In this document: positions 1 through 11,393 of the stretch, one piece after another
Layout of the letters: the number at the start of each line of letters is the position of its first letter
How positions within the stretch are numbered: position 1 is the stretch's first letter
Source: Crotophaga sulcirostris
Taxonomy: Eukaryota > Chordata > Aves > Cuculiformes > Crotophagidae
Length of the DNA: 64,000 bases
Direction: 5' to 3'
Assembly (NCBI GenBank): GCA_013397455.1
Contig: VYZB01000040.1
Location: forward strand, 1,417,544 to 1,481,543
Notes under the pieces: model-generated
Told to the model about the DNA's origin: nothing
The model's input: the letters and a program-made list of their open reading frames with translations, nothing else
The model's database searches: none
Program-made: the position numbers and the translations under genes

Positions 1-826
1 AACCCCTGTGCTTGAATCTTGGTTTAAATTCTCATACCTGTTAACACTTGCATTTTTGAGCCTGTGAACTGGAATTAAAGCTGCTTATGCTTGGAGGATG
101 GAGCAGGGTTGAACGTAGGTGGTTTACCTCCCTCTGGGGTCATCTGCCTGGTCATTCATTTTCACAGCTTGTCCCCCTTGTGCTTGGGCCAAAACCAACT
201 ACATTCTAAGCTCCTACGTCTGCCCTTGAGGAGAACAAAGGCTTCTTGTTCAGTGCAGCCACTCCTGCTCCTTCCTCGTGGGCACCAAGGAGCCCTGTCC
301 TCTGGAAGGAGGTGTTTCCAGTTGCACAGGATGGCTTTGGCAGTGGTTGCATGCTGGAGCTCCTCATTGGAAAGAGCTGCCAAGGGCCAACATGAACATG
401 ACGGGCCAGTTGCAGCAAACCAAATGTTTTGGTTTTCCATCTTTCTTACAAAGGAAAACTAGAAATACAAGTGGGTGCCACAGTGCTAAGCATTGCATGC
501 TTCCTTCTCAGTGGTCTTTGTTTTCCTGCTGTAGGTGAAATAATTATCCTGTAGCTCAAGGAAGCCTTGAGCCCCTGCTTGGACCCTGAGTATGTAAGCC
601 AGCCCTGAGAGGGGAGCAGAAACAAGGTTCCTTGTAAATCTCTCCCTTTCTCTGTCCTCTTTCTACCCGATATCGGCTGTTTTTCAAAAAAAGCACATTT
701 TGCATAAGCTGGAGCTATATGCCTAACACCATGTCAGGCTGAGTTAAGGATGAGAAGATGTGAGGATGTGGTGGAGCCAGTAGAGAAGCTGCAAAGGAGT
801 TTCTTTGCTCTGCAAGAGCTGGATTG

Positions 827-857
<31 letters not shown>

Positions 858-1428
858 CTGCTTGTGTACCCTTTGGATCTACTCCCTTTATTTTGGGCTA
901 TCAATATGTTTTGTTGTTTTTACATACTGTTTTCCTACTTTCTCTGCCACCCAGTTGTGCTCTTGTGTGCTGCACTGGACTCTGCAATGTCTCTCTTGCT
1001 TCTTCTGGAGGTTGACCAGCTGGAGAAATTCAGGTGGAAATGGTTTGTGCCAAAGGGATGTGAAAGCATTTGCTGTGGGGTTAAGAGGCTGCAGCAGAGA
1101 AACCTGAGAAAATAACTTTGGTAAACAAGGGATATGGTTGGGAGGAGGTTTGGGACAAGCAGGCCTGGAGGTGAATGAAACCAAGACCTTGGTGGTGGGC
1201 AGGAACACACATGCATTTCATTCGACCATCCAAATGCAGCCTTGGCAATGCCTCTACAGCAGGACAGCAGCTGTCAGGATTGACCCTCTGTGGCCCTGCA
1301 TGCCTGGGCCTTTTGTGCTGCTGTAACAGAAATAACCACAAAATATCTCAGCAAATTTTTTTGGTCAACTTCTGTTTTCTACCACGGTGAGTGGATGTTC
1401 ATGCTAAGTAGCTGGTATGATGGAACTG
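1..1428. other. Unique non-coding sequence
   Basis: No gene is recognised. Short open frames occur on both strands and overlap each other without resembling any known protein. The only structured element is a run of 23 T at 835-857. The right boundary is the start of a CR1 copy. Confidence 0.6.
835..857. repeat. Poly-T homopolymer, 23 bases
   Basis: An uninterrupted run of 23 T is seen directly. It could be a simple repeat or the tail of a minus-strand retroposed sequence, but no recognisable retroposon body lies to its right, so I call it low complexity only. Confidence 0.9.
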
Positions 1429-1890
1429 TTGGAATGAGTCCAGAGGAGGGCTATGAAGATGATCGGAGGACTGGAGCAGCTCTGCTATAAGGACAGGCTG
1501 AGAGAGTTGGGCTTGTTCAGCCTGGGGAAGAGAAGGCTTCCAGGAGACCTTATAGGGGCTTTGGGTACCTGAAGGGGCCTGCAAGAAAGGTAGGGAAGGA
1601 CTTTGTACAAGTGCAAGTAGAGACAAGATGAGGGGGAACAGCTTTAAACTGAAAGGGGGAAGATTTAATTAGACATTAGGAAGAAATTCCTCACAATGAG
1701 GGTGGTGAGGCCCTGGCACAGGTTGCCCAGGGAAGCTGTGGATGTCCCATCCCTGAAGGTGTTCAAGACCAGGTTGGCTGGGGCCTTGAGCAGCCTGGAC
1801 TGGTGGGAGGTGTCCGTGCCCATGGCAGGGGAGTGGGACTGGATGGTCCTTAAGGTCCCTTCCAACCCAAACCATTCTATGATTCTGTGA
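1429..1890 (+). mobile_element. CR1 LINE, 5'-truncated 3' end
   Basis: This is a non-LTR retrotransposon relic that keeps the end of ORF2 and the 3' UTR. The left part (about 1429-1560) matches the CR1 stretch encoding the region around the [12 protein letters not shown] motif, but its frame is broken. A diagnostic 'gacattaggaagaaattcctca' type segment lies near 1671-1695. The copy ends in the hallmark ATTCTATG-like repeats at 1874-1890, just after the conserved 'tcccttccaacccaaacc' segment. The 3' UTR ('caggttggctggggccttgagcagcctgg' type, about 1770-1800) groups it with the minus copy at 10.76 kb. It is incapable of movement because most of ORF2 is missing. A short T run follows the end. 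Confidence 0.93.
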
Positions 1891-2222
1891 TTTTTTTTTG
1901 AGACTGAGTAATCCTGTAGCTGTAGGAAAAGATCAGGATGTGACTCCGGTTCGGTTTTACGACCCCACCGTGCTGCTCTATTGGGGAAAGAGGTTTGCAG
2001 GTTATCATAGTTGCTCATATCGTGCCTTTTTAGGGCAAAATCTTCAAAATTAAAGATGATTTGGTTTGTGCTAGCAATTGACTATTGAGATTACTGTGAG
2101 CTGTGTGGAGAGGACCAGGGTTATTTTTAAACAAGTCCTTTCCTGTTTATAGAGGCAGTCAATAGGGACAGATCACAGCTTAGCTCAAAGCCCCTGGGGT
2201 TTTCCCCTTCGTAGTCACATAG
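1891..2222. other. Unique spacer between two CR1 copies
   Basis: About 330 bases between two plus-strand CR1 fragments. It begins with a T run and holds no repeat or gene that I recognise. Confidence 0.55.
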
Positions 2223-2593
2223 TCAGCCTGGAGAAGAAGAGATTGAGGGGAGACTTCATCACGGTTTACTGCTCCTTCACAAGGGAAGGAGGAGGAGCAG
2301 GCACTGAGCTCTTCCCTCTGGTGACCCATGATATGACCCGAGGGAACGGCAGGAAGATGTACCAGGGGAGGTCTATGTTGGGTATTAGAAGTTCTTCACT
2401 CAGAAGGTGGTGGAGCACTGGAACAGCTCCCCAGGGAAGCAGTCACAGCACAAAACCTGACAATATTCCAGAAGCATTTGGACAATGCCCTCAGACACAT
2501 GATGTGAATGTTGGGGTTGTCCTGTGCAGGGACAGGAGTTGGACTCCATCTCTGCAGGTCCTTTCCAACTCGGGACACTCCATGGTTCTCTGA
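2223..2593 (+). mobile_element. CR1 LINE 3' end, different subfamily
   Basis: The copy begins inside the ORF2 C-terminal region ('cagcctggagaagaagag' at 2224) and continues through the TRGNGRK-type coding relic to the 3' UTR. The UTR carries the 'agaagcatttggacaatgcc' and 'gacaggagttggactcca' segments typical of a CR1 group distinct from the copy at 1.4 kb. The terminal repeats are degraded (only 'tccatggttctctga' remains at 2579-2593), and the reading frame is shifted. It is therefore an old, inactive fragment. The two neighbouring plus-strand copies are separate insertions, because their 3' UTRs belong to different subfamilies. Confidence 0.9.
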
Positions 2594-3540
2594 GGGTCTG
2601 AACCTGGTCACTGTTTCTCCCATTTGGTTTTATCTGGCTTGATTTCTAATCAAGCCTCCTTTCCCCCTGCAGATGTGCTGTCCCTTGTGTCATCAGCCAG
2701 AAATTTGTCCCCAGCTCTGGTCGCTGCTCAGAAGTGGATGGATGAATGTCAGTTTGCAGTTCTGCAGCTTGGGGAGGCACTTGGGGATATCCTGGGCTGG
2801 AACCTCCTGCTGCGAAGGGACAGTCCCAGCCACTGCCTATAATGGCTCACACTCAATCTGCCATAGAAATGACAGTGATTCTAAGTACCTGGGTACCAAA
2901 AGAGATGTCCCCATGCCTGAAAGCAGACCTGGAGGTTCACAGGGAAGAGGTGATGGATTTTACACCGCGGCGTAAGAGCAAGTGTGGTGAAGTGGTCCAC
3001 GAAAGCAGAACCAAGGAGGGCTCCCTTTGGTCAGTAAATGCAGTTTTGAGTTTTTCTTGTAGCTGAGCCTGAGGCAAACATTTCCCGTTTGCAGGCGGGC
3101 TGGAGATGAGAAGTGGGCACCTAGCCCCATCTAGTGATTTGGTGTGAATCGTGCTGCGCAGCTGGGTTGTGCACAGGCTGTGGCTCAAGTCCTCCAGTTG
3201 CCATTCACCGTTTTGAAGGATCAAAGCAGGAACAAAACTCTTAACCACTAATGCAAAACGTGTCGGTTGGGTGCTGGAGGGCAAGCCTGAAGTGAAGGCC
3301 AACTGTTTTCCTCGCTCAACACGCAGGTGGAGCTTAAGATAAGGACTTTTATCTCATGGCTGAGTATTAAACACAGTCAGCTGTTGGCCCAGCCACAGTG
3401 CAGCAAAGGATGCAACCCAAGGTGGCAAATACCAACCTACACCCAGCCCTGGTGCTCTCCAAGAGGAGCGAAGTGTTTTTTTAATCGGATAATATTTTTT
3501 TGGGTATGTCCAGTTGGATAAATACATAGTACAGCGGGGG
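2594..3540. other. Unique non-coding sequence
   Basis: About 950 bases with no recognised repeat or gene. Overlapping short frames on both strands (up to 121 codons) show no family resemblance and no convincing splice-flanked exon. Confidence 0.5.
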
Positions 3541-3798
3541 CACAATTGGCTGATAGGTTGGGCTCAAAGAGTCATAGTGAATGGGGTTATATCAGGCTCG
3601 TGTTTGGTCACTGGTGGGGTCCCACAGGGACCCATCCTGGGGCCAGTGATCTTCAGTATCTTCATAAACAACCTGGATGAAGGACTTGAAGGTTTATTGA
3701 TGAAGTTTTCTGATGACACAAAACTGGGGGGAACTGTCGACACTCTTAAGGGCAAAGAGACCCTGTAGAGGGACCTTGACAGACTGGGGAGCTGGGCA
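3541..3798 (+). mobile_element. CR1 LINE internal fragment: ORF2 reverse transcriptase core
   Basis: The frame open from 3514 to 3768 encodes a recognisable piece of CR1 reverse transcriptase: a WAQRVIVNG-like segment, then GVPQG..LGP (RT block 4/5 region), a FINNLDEG segment, and a DD catalytic box read as FSDDTKLGG. The frame closes at a TAG at 3766-3768, where related elements have a CAG glutamine codon. Similarity continues in the same frame (RDLDRL) to about 3798. Most CR1 fragments keep their 3' end; this one lacks both ends, so a later deletion or rearrangement removed the 3' part. It is a non-functional relic. The 5' edge is uncertain by tens of bases. Confidence 0.88.
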
Positions 3799-5177
3799 TT
3801 TCTCTGGGTGTGGGAGTGCGTGGGCAAGACTACTGATGCCACCTGCTCCAGCCTCCATGGAAGTACGGGCTATTGCTCACAGTCCCCAGAGGTTTGTAGG
3901 CAGCAGGAATCTTCTGCATCTGAGAAGAGCAGAGAATTATTTGCATGGGAAAGTCTCGGCAGCCGTAATGGACAGGACAACAGATGCATGTAAAATCCTC
4001 AGCAGCTCTGGCTTTAACCCAGGACACCAGGAATTATGCTCAAGATTGTTCCTTGCTTTGGAGCATGTAATTGATGAGCCAGAGCTCGTTTGATGACTAA
4101 TGTTGCAGCTCACCTCAGAGCCGGTGCCTCTCCATGTGAAATGATTTCAGCAGATTGCTCATGTGACAGGCAAATGGGGAGGAAATCAGGACTGAACTCT
4201 GGGAAAAGTCTGAGTCCATGAGTTTCTAGCAATGAGTCAATCTTGATCTCTCATGGATGGGTCTCCAGTGTTGGGTACTTGCAGTGAGCGCTCTTCAAGA
4301 GAAGGCTTGAAATCAATAGTGTTTCCTGGTTCTCTGCTGTGAAGTTGCCACAGATCGTTTAGGACCTCTTCCAAAGCCTGCTAAAATGCAGAGGCTCATT
4401 GATTTCAACGGGCTTCAGACCAAGTCTATGAGGAGCCAACTTTACAGAGCAGTAAAATATTCCAAACATACAGCAGCTCCACGCAGACGTAGAAGGGAGG
4501 TTATTGTGCAGAAACCAAGCAGTTACATGACTTTTGGGAGGGTCCTTCTTATTTGGGCAGGGATTCATTAGCACCAAGGTGAAGGTGCTGGGACTTTGCC
4601 TGCTGAGCCCTTCTGTGTTTGATAGCACATGGAGACTCCAAGATGGTCTTTTCAGGCACATGAAGGTACAGACAGGAGCTGCCTGTGCTCTGGTTGAGAA
4701 AACCTTCCTGTTATTTCCCCCTCTTATTTTCAGTCCTAGTTCTTTGCTTTCAGAAATGTGGAGCGCAAATTAGAGGAAAGCTGTGTGTTGGAGGAAGAGC
4801 AGGACTTCTGCCAGCCTAAAGGACATGTGCATATAGTCCAGACATCTGGTTGCGTAGGGATTTGTAGAAGGGAACAGTTTCTAACTCTAGAGGGAGCATC
4901 ACTACATATGCTGTGGGTTTATCCATTTCCCAGGGAGTTGGACCAATGCATGGAGGTCTGTCCAGCCTGGCTCAGCCCTCTATGCCACCAGAGAGTCCTG
5001 GAGGGCAACAGAAATCCTGAGACCTCTGAAAACACGACTGGCAAGGACACAGGAGCAAACAGAGACCAACTAGTCCAGAGAGGATGATGCAAAGGGTCAA
5101 TGCAAGAGTCATTCCCTTATTCCCTCCACATCATCCTGGGGAAAGGACAAGACCTAACGAACACAAATAGCATCCTG
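3799..5177. other. Unique non-coding sequence
   Basis: About 1.4 kb without a recognised gene, structured RNA or repeat. Frames up to 126 codons overlap on both strands and look like chance. Confidence 0.5.
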
Positions 5178-5352
5178 GGAGGTTTAGGTTCAGCAAGAAG
5201 ATTTTTCAAACATGAGATTAGAGAAGCATTGGCATGGATTGTGCCGGGAGGTCTTCCAGCACTGGAAAGTTTGAAGACTGTGTTGGACAAGCTCCAGCCA
5301 GGACTGTTTCAGCTGTAGCTGATCCCACCGTGGGCAGGGGATGGATTTAGCT
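5178..5352 (+). mobile_element. Older diverged CR1 3' fragment
   Basis: Weak but ordered resemblance to an older CR1 3' region: a 'ggaggtttaggtt' start, then a segment resembling the 'aagcattggcatgga' region, 'ggaggtcttccagcactgg' near 5250, 'gttggacaagc' near 5282, and 'agctgatcccaccgtgggc' near 5317. The order matches older CR1 subfamilies whose UTR contains a 'tagctgatcctgcc' type motif. The terminal 8-bp repeats are absent and divergence is high. I infer an insertion older than the copies at 1.4, 9.0 and 17.6 kb. Confidence 0.6.
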
Positions 5353-8300
5353 GCCCCAGAGGGAGGAAGGGAGTGTTCTTTCCAGCCTCTCTCTTTTTGC
5401 CCTTTTGGCTTGATGCATGATATTAGACACTGATGCTGGGGTTGCGGTTACTCACCCTTCCTCCTGAACCATTTTTAACTCTACTTATAGGACACGTTGT
5501 GAAAAGGCAAAGCCCAACCATAAAACTGGGGACAGAGTCCCCCCTGTAGCTAAAACTGATGCTGGGGGCAGAAGTTGGGGAATTCCTATTGGTTCAGAAG
5601 GAGCTGTGTGTTGAAACCCACCATGGCCAAAATTAGAGCATCCCTTGACTGATTTAAAATTTACTATAGTGGAAAAAGCACCTTATCAGCTTCCAGAGAT
5701 TGTTATTTAGTTGGAGATGCGTCTTCAGGTACATTTGAGTGTAAAGGCTTGAATTTACCTCTCCTCTTCAGTGGTAATTAGGAATGTCAGCTCAGGAGAG
5801 GAGATCTAGGGACAAATGAGGTTCCACACTGTGCAGAAATAAAAGGGAAGTTCAAAACCTGCAGCAAACCTGCTCTCTGCCCTTGCCTTTGGTTCCTCTC
5901 TCCTCCTGTGGAAATAATGTGTGAAACATGGAGAAGCCAGCTGGAGCTGAGGGATGCAATGGACCCTGGGACTGTAAAACACTTCCCTTCTAAATCATGC
6001 CCACAGCCTGTCCAGGGAGGGTTTGCTCTGTGGCTCAGTGCACTCTCAGCTGATGTTTTGCTTCAGCTGCTCCTCACACCTGTAGTGGTGGTGGCAACTA
6101 GAGGAGCTGCTGTGTGAAACCTGCAGCCCGCATGAGTTATGGGGAAATGTTTTGGTCCTTATACAACACATACAGCACTGCACGTGCAGCAGCAGAAGGG
6201 AGATAAGGATGGTTTTTTCCATGCATGGACCTGTGTACCTTGGAGCTGCACTGACTTGATGCCACAGCAGGGCACGAGCTCACCCATCAGTACCAACTGT
6301 AGCCACTTCTGCCACGTCTGATGTCCCTGGGGAATCTTTTCCTTGTGTGTGAAGGACCTCTGCTTTTTCTCTACTCCAAGTGTTCTGACCACAGTGTTAT
6401 TTCCACATTTATCACGGGAGAGGAGAAGAGATGAAAAACAGTTGGCTAAAGCACTGCCCTGGAAAATGAGAGCATTTTTCCCAAGCTCTGCTTATCTGTG
6501 ACCCTCAGTGTGATCCTTGACTACAACGGGATTGTATGCATACTGTTCCTGCTCTTGTTTTGGGATATACTTGCAAGTGTGACCCCATTTTATTTGCTCT
6601 TGGCACACGCACTTGCCCTTGGTCTCGTGAGCCTGTTGTGACTCTTACTCAGGGATGCAGCCTGCGACACAGCGCATGTGACGGTCAACTCTCCTCCCCC
6701 ATTCTGGGCTGGTTTACTTGCTGCTGCTGGCTGCGGTGGGTCATGGAAATGAAATGACATCTTCTGGGCCCTTGCTCCAGCTGACATTGTTTGGAAGCCT
6801 CACCCTTTTTAACCCTAAGCTGATTCCCTAAGCTGAGCATATGCAGGCCAGACGGGGAGGCTCCCACTGCTCCCCTTCCGAACAGCGCTTCCCTGCTCAG
6901 AGCTTTGCTGTAATTTCTCTCTGCAGTCCACAAAAAGACAGAGCTGCCATAAAGTAATTGCACCTGGTAGTACAACAACCTCCTGATGGACCTGTGAAGA
7001 GATCCTGATGTTTGACCCAGCAGCTGGCAATCATCAGCACAGAGCTCCAAATAAAACACATTCCTGTGCGGCTTTCGATCCTTTGACAGAGATGTTTCCC
7101 AACGTAAAGCTGCCATGAAAAGTGTAAGCCAGGAACATATTTATTAACCAGTGGTGCCACGGATACTGCTCCAAATGTAGGAATGAAGCAAATGCACCTG
7201 GAGTGGTTTTTATTCTGGCTCTGACTATTTTTCCTGTCTGCACTAGCTGTTAGGCAAGGAATAAATGATGCTCAATTCATCATCTCGTCAAAGGGCTACA
7301 TGAAAGAGAGGAATAGGAGCAACACAGGAGGTGTAATGTGCTGTCCATGGCACGTGGTTACTCTTGCTAACAGCAGCTGAAACCTAAAGCCCATGGGATC
7401 ACCCAGAGCCTGCACTCATCCCTTGTGTTACTGAGCTACCTGGAAAGACAGAGGACACACAGGTGTTTTCTTATACAGAAACAAGGAGGCAACTGGGTTT
7501 CGAGGCTCCGTATGCATAGGAATGTTTCTCCAGGAGGATGTGCAAGTCCAACAGTGGTTTCCCACAGGAGAACCATGGAATACCTTCAACTGCCTATGGA
7601 GAGCGGTATAAGAAGTTTTAAACTGACGGATTTTTTTATCAGGTCAAATTTTGCTTTTGCATGATCTCTGTGAGCCATTTAGGTTGGGTGCCAATTTCAA
7701 TAGGAGAGCAGTTTGCTTTTTGCTGACGTGCCTTCAGGTGGGCAGTGCAGGTAAGAGGGGATATGGCTGCCATTCAGCGTGTTGCCTCCACTGTAGCCTG
7801 CATCTGGCTTTTGCTTTTTTTCTTGAAAAAGTTGTTGCTACATTGAATTACAAGTATTTCCCCCCCTTTTATTTCTTTTTTTCAATAGGTTTACTGAAGA
7901 AATAAAGATTATGCAGTTTGACCTCTGTCTGTTGGTCCCCCAAGTAGCTCATAGCCAATTTGAAATAAAGTTTACATTTGAGGAGAGTTGTTAAAGGAAT
8001 TGCAAGTTCATAAAAAAGTAAAAAATCTGTGCCTAGGTAGGGGAGGAAAAAGGTAGGTAATTTCCCACCCTGTTTTGGCCAGCCAGCTCTGGCTGCAATA
8101 CTTGGTGGGAATCCAGGCTTGCTTAATCCTGCTGCTCACAGACCTTCTAACTTTTGTTTTTGCAGGTACAATTTTAGGAGTCAGTTTATGGATGCAGAAG
8201 AATTTTTCATTATGCTTGAAAAGCTTAGGCTTGAAATTACAATAGGGAGCCTTTTCAGGCAGGAGTTTCGTTCTTACCAGAGGCAGCCAATGGGCTTGAT

Positions 8301-8995
8301 GGCTTTCTTGCCAGCAGTGAGCAGGGAATCATGTTGGGGTCAGGAAACACAACCCAGCCTCATTAGCAGGTTTGAAGGAGTTGGAAGGACCATACTCACC
8401 TTCTATTTTCTTGCACATTGCTTTAGCTCCGTGGCAGAAGTGATTGGATGCTCTTTCTTGCTCTTGCTGCAGTGATTATAGAACCTGTGCTGTGGCTTTC
8501 CCAAAGCCCTTTCAAAAAGGCAATCTTGCCATTGGCTCTGTTTTTTTTTCAGCAGACAAAGCTTGAGGGATATAAATCAAAACAGACAAGTGGAGTGTAT
8601 GAAACAAGCTACTTCAACGTGTGCGTTGGGGGGAATCTCATAAAGTCCTTCGCAGCAGCCAGGAGATTCCAAGTCTGGCTGCAAGACTGTAGTCCATAAA
8701 AACTGCTGGGGTACCTCTTGTGCTTTTTTGCCCCCAGGAGAGAGGAAACCTTTTTTTCTGTCTCATTTGCTGCTTCTACTGATGCCAGATTTCCCTGTGT
8801 GAATCTGTTTCTTTCCTTTCACACCTTCAGATTGACTTTCCATTGATCTCCGCCCAACTCTGTGACCTTTAGATCCTGGAGCTCAGCGCTGAAATAGCCT
8901 CCTCCCAGATGAAAAGGATGGATGAGGAGCTAAGGGGCAGTGGGCTTCACTTCTTTATCAGTTACAGGGTTTCCTAGGCTATGTGGTTAAAAAAG
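5353..8995. other. Unique non-coding sequence
   Basis: About 3.6 kb with no recognised gene or mobile element. Open frames reach 143 codons but overlap on both strands. A polypyrimidine-AG at 8153-8165 precedes a frame of about 100 codons, but no downstream donor or protein family supports calling it an exon. Confidence 0.5.
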
Positions 8996-9236
8996 TATCA
9001 CAGTATCACCAGGTTGGAAGGGACCTCTGAGATCATCAAGTCCAACCTATAAGCCAACACCAACACCAACCCATCACCTAAACCATGGCACTGAGTGCCT
9101 CATCCAATCTTCCCTTAAACACATCCAGGGTCGGCGACTCCACCACCTCCCTGGGCAGCGCATTCCAGTGGCCAATCACCCTTTCAGTGAAGAACTTCTT
9201 CCTAACATCAAGTCTAAACCTCCCCTGACGAAGTTT
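8996..9236 (-). mobile_element. CR1 LINE 3' end, minus strand
   Basis: The plus strand reads the CR1 3' end in reverse. Terminal repeats of the ATACTGTGAT type are at 8996-9010, followed by 'ccaggttggaagggacct', the 'ccatggcactgagtgcctcat' region and the ORF2 C-terminal relic. On the minus strand the relic reads through [20 protein letters not shown] and then [13 protein letters not shown]. The copy stops near 9236, inside the RQGRFRL-coding segment, so about 240 bases remain. Its UTR closely matches the plus-strand copies at 41.7 and 58.1 kb, making a three-member subfamily in this window. The relic frame is open, suggesting a comparatively young insertion. Confidence 0.94.
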
Positions 9237-9416
9237 AAGTACGGAGCTCAGGAAACATCCAGGCTGTGGACCTTGCCTCAGCATCCAGGATTTCCTTTCT
9301 GAGATGACCGAACTATTGCCGCATTCTCCAAAGTAAGGATCTCCCACTGTTTTATGTGACTGTATTGTGGGTTTTTTTTATGTCACACACCTCATTCAAG
9401 GGGCATATGAACATGG

Positions 9417-9468
9417 TTTTCTCACGGAAAGTGCAATCGTTTTCTCATGGAAAATGCAATCATTTTCT
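9417..9468. repeat. 23-bp tandem repeat, about 2.3 copies
   Basis: Two adjacent 23-base units (9417-9439 and 9440-9462) differ at three positions, and a partial third unit starting TTTTCTGG follows at 9463. The right edge touches the older CR1-like relic, so the array may be an expansion at its border. Confidence 0.88.
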
Positions 9469-9620
9469 GGAATGTGTTGCTGAGGAGCACTGCTGAGTCA
9501 AGGCACTTAGCAGACTTCAAAAGGAGGTCAGATGTTTGTATGGATTGCAACACTAGTCCAGACCCATAAGGGATTGTGTTAACAAGTTTTGGAGTAGATC
9601 TGAGTAGTGCTTTCAGGCCT
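9466..9620 (+). mobile_element. Possible ancient amniote CR1/L3-like relic
   Basis: The region runs 'tggaatgtgttgctgagga', then a segment resembling 'cttagcagacttcaaaagg' (near 9508), then 'agatgtttgtatgga' (near 9531). This order resembles older CR1 elements shared by reptiles and birds, in which a WN.L-type coding end is followed by 'gcaaattcaaaa...gacatttatatgg'. Divergence is high and no terminal repeats are visible. A repeat-library alignment would be decisive. I rate this as plausible, not certain. Confidence 0.5.
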
Positions 9621-10353
9621 AAACTGTTCTCTAGTGCTTAGAGCTCAGGAGGAGACCCTCATGTTCAAGAGATTTCCAAATATCTGCCTTCTTGATGTCT
9701 CCCTGTACCTTCCCCTCGCTGTGTGCTGGAGAAAGCGTGGCTCTGATCCATATTTCCTTTGCTGGGGATACCCTTTTGCAGTGTGCGTAGACAACCTGAA
9801 GATGCCAGGTGCTCCTCACGAATGTTGTGCTTGTCCAGACTCTTGGAGCGAAGGAGAAGCTGGCATTACGTGGGTGCTGGCATTACATGGTGTCGTTAGC
9901 GAGGTGATTCTTGTTCTCTTCTCCTCAACTTGCATTACAGGGCTAAGAAAAGGGTGTGTGAACATCCAAACCCCTTGTGAATAAGGAGCAGAATAAAGTA
10001 CATCTGCAGGGCTCCTGGTTCCCTGCCCCTAAGGTACTTAAGTGACAAATACTTCTGGTGGCCACTGTGTAGTTTTGCCCCCCTATCCCTAGCTGTGCCC
10101 CTTGAGTCTCTGGTACAAATAAAGCCACCAAAAGGAACAAGGAGTGGTTTGCAGACAAAACAGCCAACGGATGTGGGAGTACAGCTCTCAGCTGCTGTCC
10201 TCTACCTGGGTCCTAGGGTGGTTGTTTCACCATGAGGAGAGGAGAGATATTGTTTGGTACGTAAACAAGCAGGAGTGAAACTGCTGCCTGTAGTGCTCCC
10301 CCAGCAGAGCCCTGTGTTGCATATGAATCTGTCTGTCTATCCATCCAACCATA
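9621..10353. other. Unique spacer within the CR1 cluster
   Basis: About 730 bases between CR1 relics, with no recognised gene. A frame of 125 codons spans 9607-9984 but has no family resemblance. Confidence 0.5.
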
Positions 10354-10569
10354 CATAGAACCATAGAATCATTAAGGTTGGAAAAGACCTTGAAGATCAT
10401 CCAGTCCAACTGTCAGCCCAACAACACTATACCTACTAAACCATGTCCCAAAGTGTCACATCTACACATTTCTTGAACACCTCTGGGGAAGGAGACTCCA
10501 CCACTTCTCTGGGCAGCCTGTTTCAGTGCTTCACTGCTCTTTTAGTAAGGAAATTTTTCCTAAACTCCT
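10354..10569 (-). mobile_element. CR1 LINE 3' end, minus strand
   Basis: The terminal repeats read in reverse at 10354-10372 ('catagaaccatagaatcatt'), followed by 'aaggttggaaaagacctt', a 'tcagcccaacaacactatacc' UTR segment and an 'actccaccacttctctgggc' segment. The copy ends near 10569 after 'aatttttcctaaact'. The UTR type ('aaccatgtcccaaagtg') matches the plus-strand copies at 42.3 and 44.2 kb. It is a heavily 5'-truncated fragment with no open coding relic. Confidence 0.92.
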
Positions 10570-10763
10570 ACCACCCATCCATGGCAGAATTAGATAGCTG
10601 TGATGGGAGTATTTAGGAGACTGACATATCAGGCCAGGTTTGAACTGTAGAACTAAACTTTGCTAAATTCTCAACAGGGTTCCTGCTGGTGGTCAGTTCT
10701 TCTGCAGCGTTAATCAGCATGACTGAATATACAAGACTCAGTCTCCAGCAATCCTTTATATCC
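10570..10763. other. Short unique spacer between two minus-strand CR1 copies
   Basis: About 190 bases with no recognised feature. It separates two insertions of different CR1 subfamilies. Confidence 0.5.
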
Positions 10764-10992
10764 TAGAATTATAGAATGGTTTGGGTCAGAAAGGACCCTG
10801 AAGATTACCCAGTTCCAGCCACCCCACCATGTGATGGGATGCCTCCCACAGGATCAGGTTGCTCAAAGGCCCATCCAACCTGGGTTTGAACACCTCCAGG
10901 GATGGGGCAGCCATGACTTCTCTGGGTAACCTGTGCCAGTGCCTCACCACCCTCACAGGAAAAAAATTCTTCCTAACGTCTAATATTAATCT
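10764..10992 (-). mobile_element. CR1 LINE 3' end, minus strand
   Basis: The copy starts with a degenerate 'tagaattatagaatggttt' end, then 'aggaccctgaagattaccc', 'catgtgatgggatgcctccc', 'ggttgctcaaaggcccatcc' and the coding relic that reads on the minus strand as LILDVRKNFFPVRVVRHWHRLPREV. It ends near 10992 in the 'ctaacgtctaatattaatct' segment. The UTR matches the subfamily of the 1.4-kb plus copy, so it is not a tandem duplicate of the neighbour at 10.35 kb. It is truncated and inactive. Confidence 0.93.
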
Positions 10993-11393
10993 GTAAAAAC
11001 ATGTAATAGATGAATGCTGTGCAGTGAGCACTGCTGGCTGCAGTCTTTTTGAATCCTGGTCACCAAGGTCAGGGTGACCAGACTTGAGAGAACAAGGGTG
11101 AACCAAGGTACTTGTTTTCTTTTTTTCTGCATTTTCCCTCATTTATACCTGATGTTTTTATGCTACTGCCCAGTCCCCTGCAAAAAGGGTGGTGGTGGTG
11201 GTGTGTTCCTCTGCTTGTGATATTGCTTACCTTGTTTTTTTTTTCTTGCCAGGCATCCTCTTTGCATACTGGGGGGATGCTCTGCCTTTTTGCAGCCCCT
11301 CATATTTATCTTGGCCTCCCTCTGTTACCAGAGGTGCCTCCCTAAGTTTGCCTGCCCCATCTTTGTCTCTTTGGTGATCACAGCACCGACGCA
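10993..11393. other. Unique spacer with a GGT microsatellite
   Basis: About 400 bases between a minus- and a plus-strand CR1 copy. It contains a five-unit GGT repeat at 11188-11202 and a T run at 11235-11244. No gene is recognised. Confidence 0.55.

Noticed and set aside
8119..8475. 118-codon plus-strand frame preceded by a splice-acceptor-like pyrimidine tract
   Set aside because: No matching donor, no domain, and no neighbouring exon could be found. One acceptor-like site is common by chance.
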